Source: Planctomycetaceae bacterium | GTDB lineage: Bacteria > Planctomycetota > Planctomycetia > Pirellulales > Pirellulaceae | NCBI GenBank assembly: GCA_012959465.1 | Contig: DUDC01000229.1 | Coordinates: 1-56,637 of the forward strand | Reading direction: 5' to 3' | DNA length: 56,637 nucleotides | Part shown: positions 17,923 to 26,187 of the stretch, piece after piece | Layout: every line of letters begins with the position of its first letter | How positions within the stretch are numbered: position 1 is the stretch's first letter | Translations under genes and position numbers: made by a program | Notes under the pieces: model-generated | Seen by the model: only the letters and a program-made list of their open reading frames with translations | What the model was told of the DNA's origin: nothing | Database searches by the model: none

Positions 17923-19305
17923 GTGCGACTTCCACAGAATCAAATCTGCCGGGGCCCGCTAGATCGCCGCACCTTTCTGACGGTGGGTGGTTTAGGATTG
18001 GGTGCTCTCACCAACGGAATCTGTCCCAACCTACCTGGGCTGCTGGCGAGTGAAGAGACGATCGGCAAACTCGACAAAGACTTCTCAGTGATCTTGATGT
18101 GGGCCAATGGTGGGCCGAGCCATCTGGACACCTTCGACCTCAAACCGGATGCACCGGTCGAGTACCGCGGTGAGTTCAAACCGATTCGCACGAACGTTCC
18201 GGGGATCGAAATCTCCGAGTTGCTGCCAAATCTGGCCAAGATGGCCGACAGGTTCTCGATTATACGTAGCCTGCACCACAATCGTAACGAACACTCGGGC
18301 GGCACGAATCGATTCCTGTCCGGATACACGCCGACTGCGGCGAATCCGTCGGATGGAGAGTATCCTGAGATCGCGTCGGTCGTGTCACATCAACTAGAGC
18401 GCACGGCGAAAGATATCCCACTTGTCGTGGCAAACACAAAATTCTACGGTGGTGGACCGGCTTATCTCGGTGCCGCTCAAAGCCCATTCATGTTTCGCGG
18501 CGACCCAAACAGTCCCAGTTTCAATGTCGGTGACTTGACGGTGACGCAAGAGGCTTTGAAAGAAATGAAGACGCGAAAACGTCTTCTCACCACATTCGAT
18601 CGTTTCCGCCGCGAAGTGGACCGCAAGGGATCGATGTCGGCGCTCGATAAATTCAACGAGCGGGCGGTGGCAATGCTGACCAGCCCACGTACGGCCAAAG
18701 CGTTTGATATAAGCAAGGAACCGGACGAGGTTCGTGATCGCTACGGCCGAACGGGCTGGGGTCAAGGACTGCTGTTGGCGCGACGGCTCGTCGAGTCTGG
18801 TGTCCGATTTGTTCAACTGCAGGCCAGCTTCAAGCTTAGCACGGAAGCGGGACGCGTAAGTAACTGGGACGATCACTCGGTGAACACGCACACTTTCCGC
18901 GCGTATCGCGAACGCATGCCCGTTTTTGACGTGGCGGTGCCGGCGCTGATTGAAGATCTTTATTCTCGGGGATTAGATAAGAACGTCCTGTTTATCTTCT
19001 GCGGTGAATTCGGACGTACGCCTCGAATTGGTCACCAGGACAAGGCCACAAAGCGCCCAGGGCGAGACCATTGGTCGCGAGCGATGAGCATTTTCCTAGC
19101 TGGAGGTGGGTTGAACATGGGGCAGGTCGTTGGCGCAACGAATTCTCGAGGTGAACATCCTGTCGAGCGGACGATGGACAGCAACTGCTTATTGGCCACC
19201 ATCTATCGACGCTTTGGTATCGACACAAAACAACACTATTACGACAACAGTGGTCGGCCGGTGCCAATTCTCACCGATGGCGAGCCAATTGCCGAGTTAC
19301 TCTGA
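17923..19305 (+). CDS. DUF1501 protein, GRDHW type, cassette 2
   Basis: 460 residues, GTG start with GAGGAA 6-7 nt upstream that overlaps the previous stop region. Leader DRRTFLTVGGLGLGAL (RR at 15-16). Motifs: MWANGGPSHLDTFDLKP, RDRYGRTGWGQGLLLARR, NWDDHSVNT, CGEFGRTP and GRDHWSRAM, then LAGGG. A region between GEFGRTP and GRDHW (HQDKATKRP) is longer than in the cassette 1 paralogue. It is the third gene of the tightly packed cassette 2. Confidence 0.92.
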   Translation: MRLPQNQICRGPLDRRTFLTVGGLGLGALTNGICPNLPGLLASEETIGKLDKDFSVILMWANGGPSHLDTFDLKPDAPVEYRGEFKPIRTNVPGIEISELLPNLAKMADRFSIIRSLHHNRNEHSGGTNRFLSGYTPTAANPSDGEYPEIASVVSHQLERTAKDIPLVVANTKFYGGGPAYLGAAQSPFMFRGDPNSPSFNVGDLTVTQEALKEMKTRKRLLTTFDRFRREVDRKGSMSALDKFNERAVAMLTSPRTAKAFDISKEPDEVRDRYGRTGWGQGLLLARRLVESGVRFVQLQASFKLSTEAGRVSNWDDHSVNTHTFRAYRERMPVFDVAVPALIEDLYSRGLDKNVLFIFCGEFGRTPRIGHQDKATKRPGRDHWSRAMSIFLAGGGLNMGQVVGATNSRGEHPVERTMDSNCLLATIYRRFGIDTKQHYYDNSGRPVPILTDGEPIAELL

Positions 19306-19377
19306 ACTCGCATAATTTTGCATGGGACCTTGTCGGTCGAATCGTTGTGTTTCTTTACGGCTTCCCGGGAAACTCTT

Positions 19378-20310
19378 ATGCCTAGCTTTGATCTCTCTCC
19401 GTATCAAGGTATCTTTCCCGCGGCAATGACGTTTTTCGACGTCGACGGAAATCTGGACACACAGGCAACGCTTGATCACTGGCACTGGTTGGTCGATCAG
19501 GGCGTTCACGGATTGGTCGTAGCGGGCACCAGTGGTGAGTTTATCGCTATGACAATCGAAGAACGGATGACACTGTGTCGTCTGGCTGTCGATAATTTTT
19601 CAGGGAAGATACCGATCGTTGCCGGAACAGGACACAACGCGACAAAGCTGACGGTCGACATCTCTCGCGAAGCACAAGAAATAGGCGTTGATGCACTGAT
19701 CGTCATCTTACCGTATTACAGTAGGCCACCACTGCCTTCAGTGATCGAGCATTATCGGACTCTACGCCGCAAGACGGATCGGCCGATCATGCTCTACAAC
19801 AATCCCAACAACACCGCCTGCACTCCGTTGTCTTCACCACAAATCGCACAGCTTGTCGAGGAAGATGTTGTCCACATGGTCAAAAGTACGATGGAGTCGG
19901 TGGTCCCCGTACACGACCTGTCGCTATTGGTTGGCGATGACATGCGGATCTTCTACGGCAGTTTCTTGTCGGCCTTTGAAGCACTCACGGCCGGTGGACA
20001 CGGCTGGATCAGCGGCATCCTAAACATTGCGACTGCCGCGGCCATCGACATGTATCGGGCAATCGTGGAAGAGAAAGATATGGAAAAGGGTTTTCAAATC
20101 TGGAAACAAATCTTGCCGATCGTACATCTCTACACGTACCAAAAGCTCGGCCCTGCCGCCGATATTCCGATCTATCGAGGCATACTTGCACTGCGGGGAC
20201 GTCACGCTGGCTACTCGCGCGAACCGTTCACAGCATTGACAGAATCTCAGCTTGAGAAGCTCGCCGACGAGCTGCGCAGTACAGGTTGGCTATCAGCCGG
20301 CACGCGCTAG
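19378..20310 (+). CDS. dihydrodipicolinate synthase/N-acetylneuraminate lyase family protein
   Basis: 310 residues from ATG 19378; a longer frame from 19318 adds 20 residues with no family match. Hallmarks of the class I aldolase family are present: GTSGE at 50-54, the YNNP block with Tyr140, and Lys169 in HMVKST as the Schiff-base lysine. These are the residues expected for pyruvate-dependent condensation or cleavage. The substrate cannot be fixed from sequence. Because the next gene encodes an enolase-superfamily acid-sugar dehydratase, a 2-keto-3-deoxy sugar-acid aldolase is more likely than lysine biosynthesis. The TAG stop lies inside the GCTAGC repeat that follows, so the last residues (AGTR) are repeat-encoded. 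Confidence 0.88.
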   Translation: MPSFDLSPYQGIFPAAMTFFDVDGNLDTQATLDHWHWLVDQGVHGLVVAGTSGEFIAMTIEERMTLCRLAVDNFSGKIPIVAGTGHNATKLTVDISREAQEIGVDALIVILPYYSRPPLPSVIEHYRTLRRKTDRPIMLYNNPNNTACTPLSSPQIAQLVEEDVVHMVKSTMESVVPVHDLSLLVGDDMRIFYGSFLSAFEALTAGGHGWISGILNIATAAAIDMYRAIVEEKDMEKGFQIWKQILPIVHLYTYQKLGPAADIPIYRGILALRGRHAGYSREPFTALTESQLEKLADELRSTGWLSAGTR

Positions 20311-20378
20311 CTAGCGTCCGGTTCTTGTCTATCCTTCGTCTGATTTTGAAAAACCGAGACTAGCGCCGTCGGCTCAGA
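20294..20378. repeat. GCTAGC-centred inverted doublet (REPIN-like)
   Basis: Left arm CAGCCGGCACGCGCTAGC, then TAGCGTCCGGTT, where the core is duplicated (GCTAGCTAGC, 20306-20315). The right arm at 20354-20378 reads CCGAGACTAGCGCCGTC, then GGCTCAGA, with core ACTAGC at 20359-20364. The core spacing (second left core to right core) is 49 bp, as in the doublets at 2-85 and 55772-55855. It lies between the aldolase and dehydratase genes and contains the aldolase stop codon. Confidence 0.75.
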
Positions 20379-20466
20379 TCCGCATTGCCTTGCACGAGAA
20401 GGGGCAACACCCCGTTGCGTTTACCTACCCACACTTGAACCAAAAAAACACTATAGTTAACCCACC

Positions 20467-21648
20467 ATGAACATCACCAAACTTGAGACTCGGATGATCG
20501 GCCTCGGGTTTCGAAACTGCATTGTTGTCGAAGTGCACACCGACGCAGGCATCGTCGGTTACGGCGAGACCGTATTGAAACGGCGCAGCAAGACGGTTGA
20601 GCAGAACATCCACGAGCTAGGGCGGTATCTCCTTGGCAAGGACCCACTGCGAATCGAAGACCATCACGAGAAAATGTACCGCGATTCATTTTGGGTTGGT
20701 GGTCCACTGCACGGTTCGGCCATCAGTGCAGTTGACGTGGCGCTATGGGACATCAAAGGAAAGGCGCACAATGCGCCGATCTACAAATTGTTAGGGGGCC
20801 CGACTCGAGATCGGATCCCGGTTTACTGCCATTGCCCAGCTGGCGATTCGCCGCCTGAGTTTGCTGCCAACTTGTTGCGGTGCAAGGAATGGGGTTACTT
20901 CGCCGCCAAGACCACGCTACCTCTATTTTACGGTGGTCGGGCACCAGCGGCAGATGAGGGGTACTCTGGAGCTCGCGGGACGATCTCCGCTACGTGGCGA
21001 GAGACTGAGTGGTTGCCTACCAACACATTCGAGCGAATCGCCGAGTTTTTCATGGCTGGACGGGAAGCGGTCGGGGGTGATTTTGAAATCGCAGTCGATT
21101 GCCACGGGCGACTCAGTCCAGCAGATGCGATTCAGCTGTGTGAGAATCTCGCTCCGTACAAGCTGATGTTCATCGAGGAACCAACGCCTCCGGAAGACCC
21201 AGCGGCATTACGTGAAGTCACATCGCGAAGCGTAACTCGGATTGCTGCTGGCGAGCGATTGGCCTCAATCTACGAGGTCCGGCCTTTCCTCGAGGCACGA
21301 TCACTGGCATTGTTACAGGTCGATCTTGCCAATTGTGGTGGAATCACGGGCGGTAAGAAAATTGCGGCACTCGCCGAATCGCATTATGTCTCGCTTTGTC
21401 CCCACAATCCGAATGGCCCTCTGGCAACGGCCGCGGCCGTGCAGTTACTGTCGGCCATACCGAACTGTTTCATGTTAGAGATGATTGGATCACCGGAGGA
21501 TCTTGAGCTTCATCGCCGCATGGCGCCGAACGCGTTGCAAGTAGAGAATGGCTATCTGAAACTGCCAACATTGCCTGGATTAGGCGTGGAACCAGCGGCA
21601 GGCTGTGAAAAGGAATTTCCGTATCAACCGTTCGAAGGCTGGAGATAA
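20467..21648 (+). CDS. mandelate racemase/enolase superfamily protein, galactonate dehydratase-like
   Basis: 393 residues. The C-terminal barrel shows the metal-ligand set of acid-sugar dehydratases: Asp211 with His213 (VDCHGR), Glu237/238 (FIEEPTPPEDP) and Glu263 (AGERL). Asp286 (QVDLANCGG) and His313 (CPHNPNGP) would form the catalytic dyad. The DxH pattern after the first metal ligand is typical of the galactonate/mannonate dehydratase groups. These enzymes remove water from a sugar acid to give a 2-keto-3-deoxy acid, which the upstream DHDPS-like protein could cleave. Cytoplasmic, no signal peptide. Substrate assignment is inference. Confidence 0.88.
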   Translation: MNITKLETRMIGLGFRNCIVVEVHTDAGIVGYGETVLKRRSKTVEQNIHELGRYLLGKDPLRIEDHHEKMYRDSFWVGGPLHGSAISAVDVALWDIKGKAHNAPIYKLLGGPTRDRIPVYCHCPAGDSPPEFAANLLRCKEWGYFAAKTTLPLFYGGRAPAADEGYSGARGTISATWRETEWLPTNTFERIAEFFMAGREAVGGDFEIAVDCHGRLSPADAIQLCENLAPYKLMFIEEPTPPEDPAALREVTSRSVTRIAAGERLASIYEVRPFLEARSLALLQVDLANCGGITGGKKIAALAESHYVSLCPHNPNGPLATAAAVQLLSAIPNCFMLEMIGSPEDLELHRRMAPNALQVENGYLKLPTLPGLGVEPAAGCEKEFPYQPFEGWR

Positions 21649-21700
21649 GCCGACGCAGAGCCATCAGTTTCAGTTTCCCGGTGGCTGCCAGTCCGGTATC

Positions 21701-24355
21701 ATGTTTAGTATGAGATACGCGTTGACCTGCCTGTTCCTACTAATCGGCTCGACGTTATCGATTGGCGCCGAGAAAAAAGACGAGCCCGCCAAGCTAACGT
21801 TTGAGCAAGACGTCTTGCCGATTCTGAAGGCCAAGTGCCACAAGTGCCACTCCGGTGCAAAAGCGAAAGCGGGATTGGATCTTACCACCCGCCGGGGAGT
21901 GCTCAGAGGGGGACAGTCCGGTGCAGCCGTTCGCCGCGCGGCGGCCGAATCAAGCCTACTCTGGGACCGCATCGCAGCCGGCGAAATGCCGCCGAAAGGC
22001 GACTCCTTGACTGACAAAGAAAAAGGACTGGTTCGCTCTTGGATCAACGATGGTGCCTTGAGTGAAAGTGGCGAAGCTGACTCAGCAGGTTCGGAAATCG
22101 CCGTCTATGAGATTGACGACCAAGCGAGGAAGTTTTGGTCGTTTCAACCGCCTCAGAAAGCAGCTCTTCCCGAGGTCAACGATGTTGCCCGCGTTCGAAC
22201 ACCGATCGATACGTTTGTTCTCAAGCAACTCGAGGAGAACGGATTGACACTCTCTCCTGAAGCGAGTCGAGCCACGTTGATTCGGCGCACGCATTTTGAT
22301 CTGCTGGGGCTGCCTCCTACACCGGAAGACGTTCAGGCTTTCGTATCCGACAAAAGAGTCGACAGTTACGATCGCCTGATCGATCGATTGTTGGCCCACC
22401 CCGCCTACGGCGAGCGGTGGGGACGACATTGGCTAGACGTAGCAGGCTACACAGATTCGGCGGGAATCCTCTTCGAGGATCGCGCGCTGCCGCTCGCCTA
22501 CCGTTACCGCGACTACGTGATCCGCGCGTTCAACAAGAACAAGCCGTACGATCGCTTCCTTCAAGAACAAATCGCCGGCGACGAACTGGTCGACTATTGG
22601 CACCACTTTGACAATGACGATTCGCTCTCGAATGAAATCGTCGAAGCGATTACGGCAACGGGTTATTTGCGCTGCGCTGCGGACCCCAGCCGGCCGGACT
22701 TTTCGAAGATCAAGAATGCTGACTCACAGTATTTTTACCCCACCATCAACGACACGATGCAGATCGTGTCGACGTCCACGATGGGTGTAACTCTACAGTG
22801 TGCGCGGTGTCATGATCACATGTTCGATCCGATTCCGCAGGAGGACTTCTATCGGATCCAGTCGATATTCATGGGCGCCTACCGACCGACCAATTGGATT
22901 CCGCAGATGGAGCGGCGGCTGACGTCACTAAGCAAGTCGCAAGAGGTCGTCGCCAAACAACGCAACAAAGAGATCGACGCCAAAATCAAGGAGCTGAATG
23001 GCCAGATAAGCAAGCTGCGTCAAGACTTTAAGGCTCGGCGGTTTGAAGTGGAATTGGCAAAACTCCCTGAGGAACTTCGTGACGGTGTTCGCGAAGCCAT
23101 TGTGACAGCAGCCGACAAGCGAGATGAAACGCAACGTCAGTATGCCGTGAAGTACGAGGCACTACTCCAACCCGATGACAAGAAACTCGACGAGCTGCTC
23201 CCATCCGAGTTTCCCGAGTACGTGGAGTCGTTGGGAAAACTGAACGAACAGATCATAACCGAACGCGCTCGCTGGTACGCGTACGATGAGATTCGTGCGA
23301 TTTATGACCTCCCGGGTGAAGTCCCGACACCGTTCCTTCGACGAGGTGACGCGTTGACGCCGGCACATCATGTGTCGCCAGGCGCACTCACGGTATTGAA
23401 CGCAACGGTCGAATTTCAGTGGCCACGTCCGGCGGCCGAGGCTAAAACGAGCGGACGTCGTTTGGCGTTTGCACGCTGGCTGACGGACCCCGGCCATCCA
23501 TTAGCAGCGCGGGTGATGGTGAATCGAATTTGGCTGCACCATTTTGGTCGAGGCATTGTGGCGACTCCCGATGATTTCGGTAACGCCGGTTCACCTCCCA
23601 GCCATCCCAAACTGCTCGATTGGCTGGCCGTAGAATTCGTAGAGAGTGGCTGGAGTATCAAGCACGTCCATCGTTTGATCATGACGTCGAGTACGTACCG
23701 GCAGCGTGCAGATCTGAAGTCAGAAACACCAATCTCTGAAAGGAAACAGACCGATCCACATTCGATCGACCCAGACAACCGGCTACTGTGGCGTCAACGG
23801 TTGCGACGCCTCGAAGCGGAGGCACTTCGAGATGCGGTTTTGCACGTCGCAGGTTCATTGAATACTCAGTTCTTTGGGCCACCCGTGCCAACGCATCGGT
23901 GGGCTACTGGCGAGATAACTGTTGCCAAGGAGGCGGATCCGTACCGAAGGTCCGTCTATATCCAAAATCGACGCTTGTATCCACTGACAATGCTCCGCAC
24001 TTTCGATCAGCCCACGATGGAAACGAATTGTACTCTACGCAGCCAGTCGACCGTGTCCACACAAGCGTTAACGTTGCTCAACAGCGGCGCCATGATCAAA
24101 GCCGCCGACTCGTTTGCTGGGCGAGTCCTGGCCGAGAGAGACGACAATGTCGCCGCCCGAGCGGTCTGGCTGGCGTTTGGACGCCCACCAGGCCAAGATG
24201 AGGTGAGTTTTTTACAGGAGTTTGTGGAAGCCCAGCAGCAGCGTTATTCGAAGACGCTTGAGGAGGGCTCTTCCCTGGTGGAAAGACGTCGCCTGGCCGT
24301 TGCGGACATGTGTCATATGCTGTTGAGTGCTAACGAATTCATTTATATCGATTAG
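21701..24355 (+). CDS. PSCyt1-DUF1549-DUF1553 protein (CxxCH type), pair A
   Basis: 884 residues from ATG 21701 (ATG 21710 also possible). The open frame extends to 21605, but that would overlap the dehydratase gene. Signal peptide at residues 5-23; a PSCyt1 cytochrome-like domain with CHKCH at 46-50 and the GEMPPKGDSLTD loop near residue 100; DUF1549 from about 165 (RATLIRRTHFDLLGLPPT) with CARCHDH from 367; a charged, probably coiled-coil stretch at about 410-480; then DUF1553 (NRIWLHHFGRG) to the end. The DUF1501 gene follows within 15 bp. Its partner class is GRDHH. Likely a periplasmic multihaem protein of unknown reaction. Confidence 0.92.
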   Translation: MFSMRYALTCLFLLIGSTLSIGAEKKDEPAKLTFEQDVLPILKAKCHKCHSGAKAKAGLDLTTRRGVLRGGQSGAAVRRAAAESSLLWDRIAAGEMPPKGDSLTDKEKGLVRSWINDGALSESGEADSAGSEIAVYEIDDQARKFWSFQPPQKAALPEVNDVARVRTPIDTFVLKQLEENGLTLSPEASRATLIRRTHFDLLGLPPTPEDVQAFVSDKRVDSYDRLIDRLLAHPAYGERWGRHWLDVAGYTDSAGILFEDRALPLAYRYRDYVIRAFNKNKPYDRFLQEQIAGDELVDYWHHFDNDDSLSNEIVEAITATGYLRCAADPSRPDFSKIKNADSQYFYPTINDTMQIVSTSTMGVTLQCARCHDHMFDPIPQEDFYRIQSIFMGAYRPTNWIPQMERRLTSLSKSQEVVAKQRNKEIDAKIKELNGQISKLRQDFKARRFEVELAKLPEELRDGVREAIVTAADKRDETQRQYAVKYEALLQPDDKKLDELLPSEFPEYVESLGKLNEQIITERARWYAYDEIRAIYDLPGEVPTPFLRRGDALTPAHHVSPGALTVLNATVEFQWPRPAAEAKTSGRRLAFARWLTDPGHPLAARVMVNRIWLHHFGRGIVATPDDFGNAGSPPSHPKLLDWLAVEFVESGWSIKHVHRLIMTSSTYRQRADLKSETPISERKQTDPHSIDPDNRLLWRQRLRRLEAEALRDAVLHVAGSLNTQFFGPPVPTHRWATGEITVAKEADPYRRSVYIQNRRLYPLTMLRTFDQPTMETNCTLRSQSTVSTQALTLLNSGAMIKAADSFAGRVLAERDDNVAARAVWLAFGRPPGQDEVSFLQEFVEAQQQRYSKTLEEGSSLVERRRLAVADMCHMLLSANEFIYID

Positions 24356-24366
24356 GACTTGTGTCG

Positions 24367-25797
24367 ATGAACAATGCGATTTCACGACGCGATATTCTGA
24401 GTCGCGCTGGCGGTGGCTTTGGTGGGATGGTGCTGGCCTCCATGCTCGGCAACTTGGTCGACACAAAAACAAGTTCTGCGGCTGGCGCCGGCTACAATGT
24501 GATTCCGAAAAGGCCGGATCACGCGCCCCGAGCTAACGCGGTGATCCAGTTGTTCATGCATGGTGGACCGAGCCATGTTGATTTGCTCGATCCAAAACCG
24601 CTACTAAACAAGTACGATGGAAAAACTCCACCCGGCGGCGTCAACGACGACGAGGCCCGAACCACCTATCTATTGGGTAGTCCGTTCAAGTTTAAGAAAC
24701 ACGGTGAGAGTGGCGTTGAGTTTTCTGAGTTGCTTCCGAACATCGCGAACCATGCCGATGAGATCGCGGTTATCCGTTCGATGTTTACCGAACATCGCAA
24801 CCATGAACAAGCGATTTGGATGGCGAACACGGGTCTCATCCGGAGTGGGCGTCCGAACATCGGCGCCTGGGCCGCATACGGGTTGGGAACGGAGAATCAG
24901 AATCTGCCCGCGTACATCGCGTTGCCCGATCCAAACGGCTTGCCAGTTGATGGCATTCGAAACTGGTCGAATGGCTGGCTTCCTCCAGTTTATCAAGGGA
25001 CCGCTTTTCGTAGCGAAGGACTCGCTGTCCCGAATCTAACACCAGAGTCGCCTCGCTCGGTCGAGGTCGAACTCGCTCGAAATAACCTGCTCGCGAAATT
25101 GAATGATCGACACAAGGTACAGCATCCGGGCGAGCTGGAATTGGACGCGCGAATCGCCAGTTTCGAATTGGCTGCTCGGATGCAACTCACGGCGACCAAC
25201 TCGCTCGACTTGGCCCAGGAGACCGCCGCAACACACCGACTCTACGGCCTCGACAACGACAAAACTCGCCCGTATGGTCGGCGGTGTTTGATGGCTCGAC
25301 GGCTGATCGAGCGAGGCGTTCGTTTCGTCCAGGTCTTCATGCGTGGACAACCGTGGGATACGCACACGGAAAACGTCAAGGGAACTCGCGATTGTTGTGC
25401 CCAGACCGACTTGCCTGTCGCCGGACTGTTAACCGATCTTCGCCAACGAGGTCTGTTGGATTCTACCCTCGTGCAGTGGGGTGGCGAATTCGGTCGTACG
25501 CCAGGTGCGGAACAACGCAGTAACAAGCAGAAAGGCCATGAAGGTCGCGATCATCATCCGTATGGTTTCAGCATCTGGCTCGCCGGCGGCGGCATTCAGG
25601 GTGGTCAGACACGTGGCGCGACGGACGAATTTGGATATCGATCGGTCATCGACCGGACGCAGACCGCGGACCTGCACGCAACGATCTTGCATTTACTCGG
25701 CCTCGATCACGAAACGCTCACCTATGCACACAGTGGCCGTGACGAGCGATTGACTGACGTCTATGAAGCGAAAGTGCTGGAGTCGCTGCTGGTGTAA
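24367..25797 (+). CDS. DUF1501 protein, GRDHH type, pair A
   Basis: 476 residues from ATG 24367, with AGGA 9 nt upstream; a GTG at 24361 adds two residues but is too close to that site. Leader SRRDILSRAGGGFGGM (RR at 7-8). Motifs: FMHGGPSHVDLLDPKP, a KFKKHGESGVEFSELLP block seen only in this subtype, RPYGRRCLMARRL, WDTHTENVKG, GGEFGRTP, GRDHHPYGF and LAGGG. It pairs with the upstream PSCyt1-type protein. The KH-G loop and GRDHH set it apart from the cassette DUF1501 proteins. Confidence 0.92.
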   Translation: MNNAISRRDILSRAGGGFGGMVLASMLGNLVDTKTSSAAGAGYNVIPKRPDHAPRANAVIQLFMHGGPSHVDLLDPKPLLNKYDGKTPPGGVNDDEARTTYLLGSPFKFKKHGESGVEFSELLPNIANHADEIAVIRSMFTEHRNHEQAIWMANTGLIRSGRPNIGAWAAYGLGTENQNLPAYIALPDPNGLPVDGIRNWSNGWLPPVYQGTAFRSEGLAVPNLTPESPRSVEVELARNNLLAKLNDRHKVQHPGELELDARIASFELAARMQLTATNSLDLAQETAATHRLYGLDNDKTRPYGRRCLMARRLIERGVRFVQVFMRGQPWDTHTENVKGTRDCCAQTDLPVAGLLTDLRQRGLLDSTLVQWGGEFGRTPGAEQRSNKQKGHEGRDHHPYGFSIWLAGGGIQGGQTRGATDEFGYRSVIDRTQTADLHATILHLLGLDHETLTYAHSGRDERLTDVYEAKVLESLLV

Positions 25798-26187
25798 ACC
25801 CTTACCCGGTTGGGGCGTGGCGGAAAAATGGATCGTGATTAAATGGCGTAGAAGTTGAAGTCCGATCCAAGGTGTCGGCGTTCAATTTGTCATTAGATAT
25901 TTGTCAATTTTCATTTGTTAATGAAGGAAGATGTGCGTTGTGCGGCACCCGTTGCAAACGGCCCGCCGTCTCCTGGGCGGCAAGTCCTGAGGCGTAATCG
26001 ACCGAGTCGACACCATTTATTGGTGAAGCCCGGCAACGAACGGGGTTGCATTGGGGCCAGCGGGGGATGAGAATTTCTATCGTCAGGCCAAGTCACCTGC
26101 GGCGCGTCAGCGGAAGTGCGTCAGGCGGACATTTCGGCAGCCGACAACTGGGGAATCCAAATACACCGTTATGGGGTTTCAAGTTCG
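25798..26187. other. gene-free intergenic region
   Basis: 390 bp with no credible gene on either strand. It holds a member of a dispersed repeat at 25885-25940. The rest, including a G-rich stretch near 26045-26070, shows nothing I can assign. The next gene's leader starts at 26188. Confidence 0.5.
25885..25940. repeat. dispersed repeat, copy 1 (ATTTGTCATTAG family)
   Basis: Begins ATTTGTCATTAGATATTTGT, continues with CAATTTTCATTTGT, and ends GAAGATGTGCGTTG. It matches 33131-33186 with few differences and small indels. Internally it is made of diverged TTTGTCA units. Both copies follow the 3' end of a DUF1501 gene. Confidence 0.75.

Noticed and set aside
21605-21700. Extended N-terminus of the pair A PSCyt1 protein
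   Set aside because: It overlaps the dehydratase gene end and adds residues without signal character ahead of a good signal peptide at 21701.
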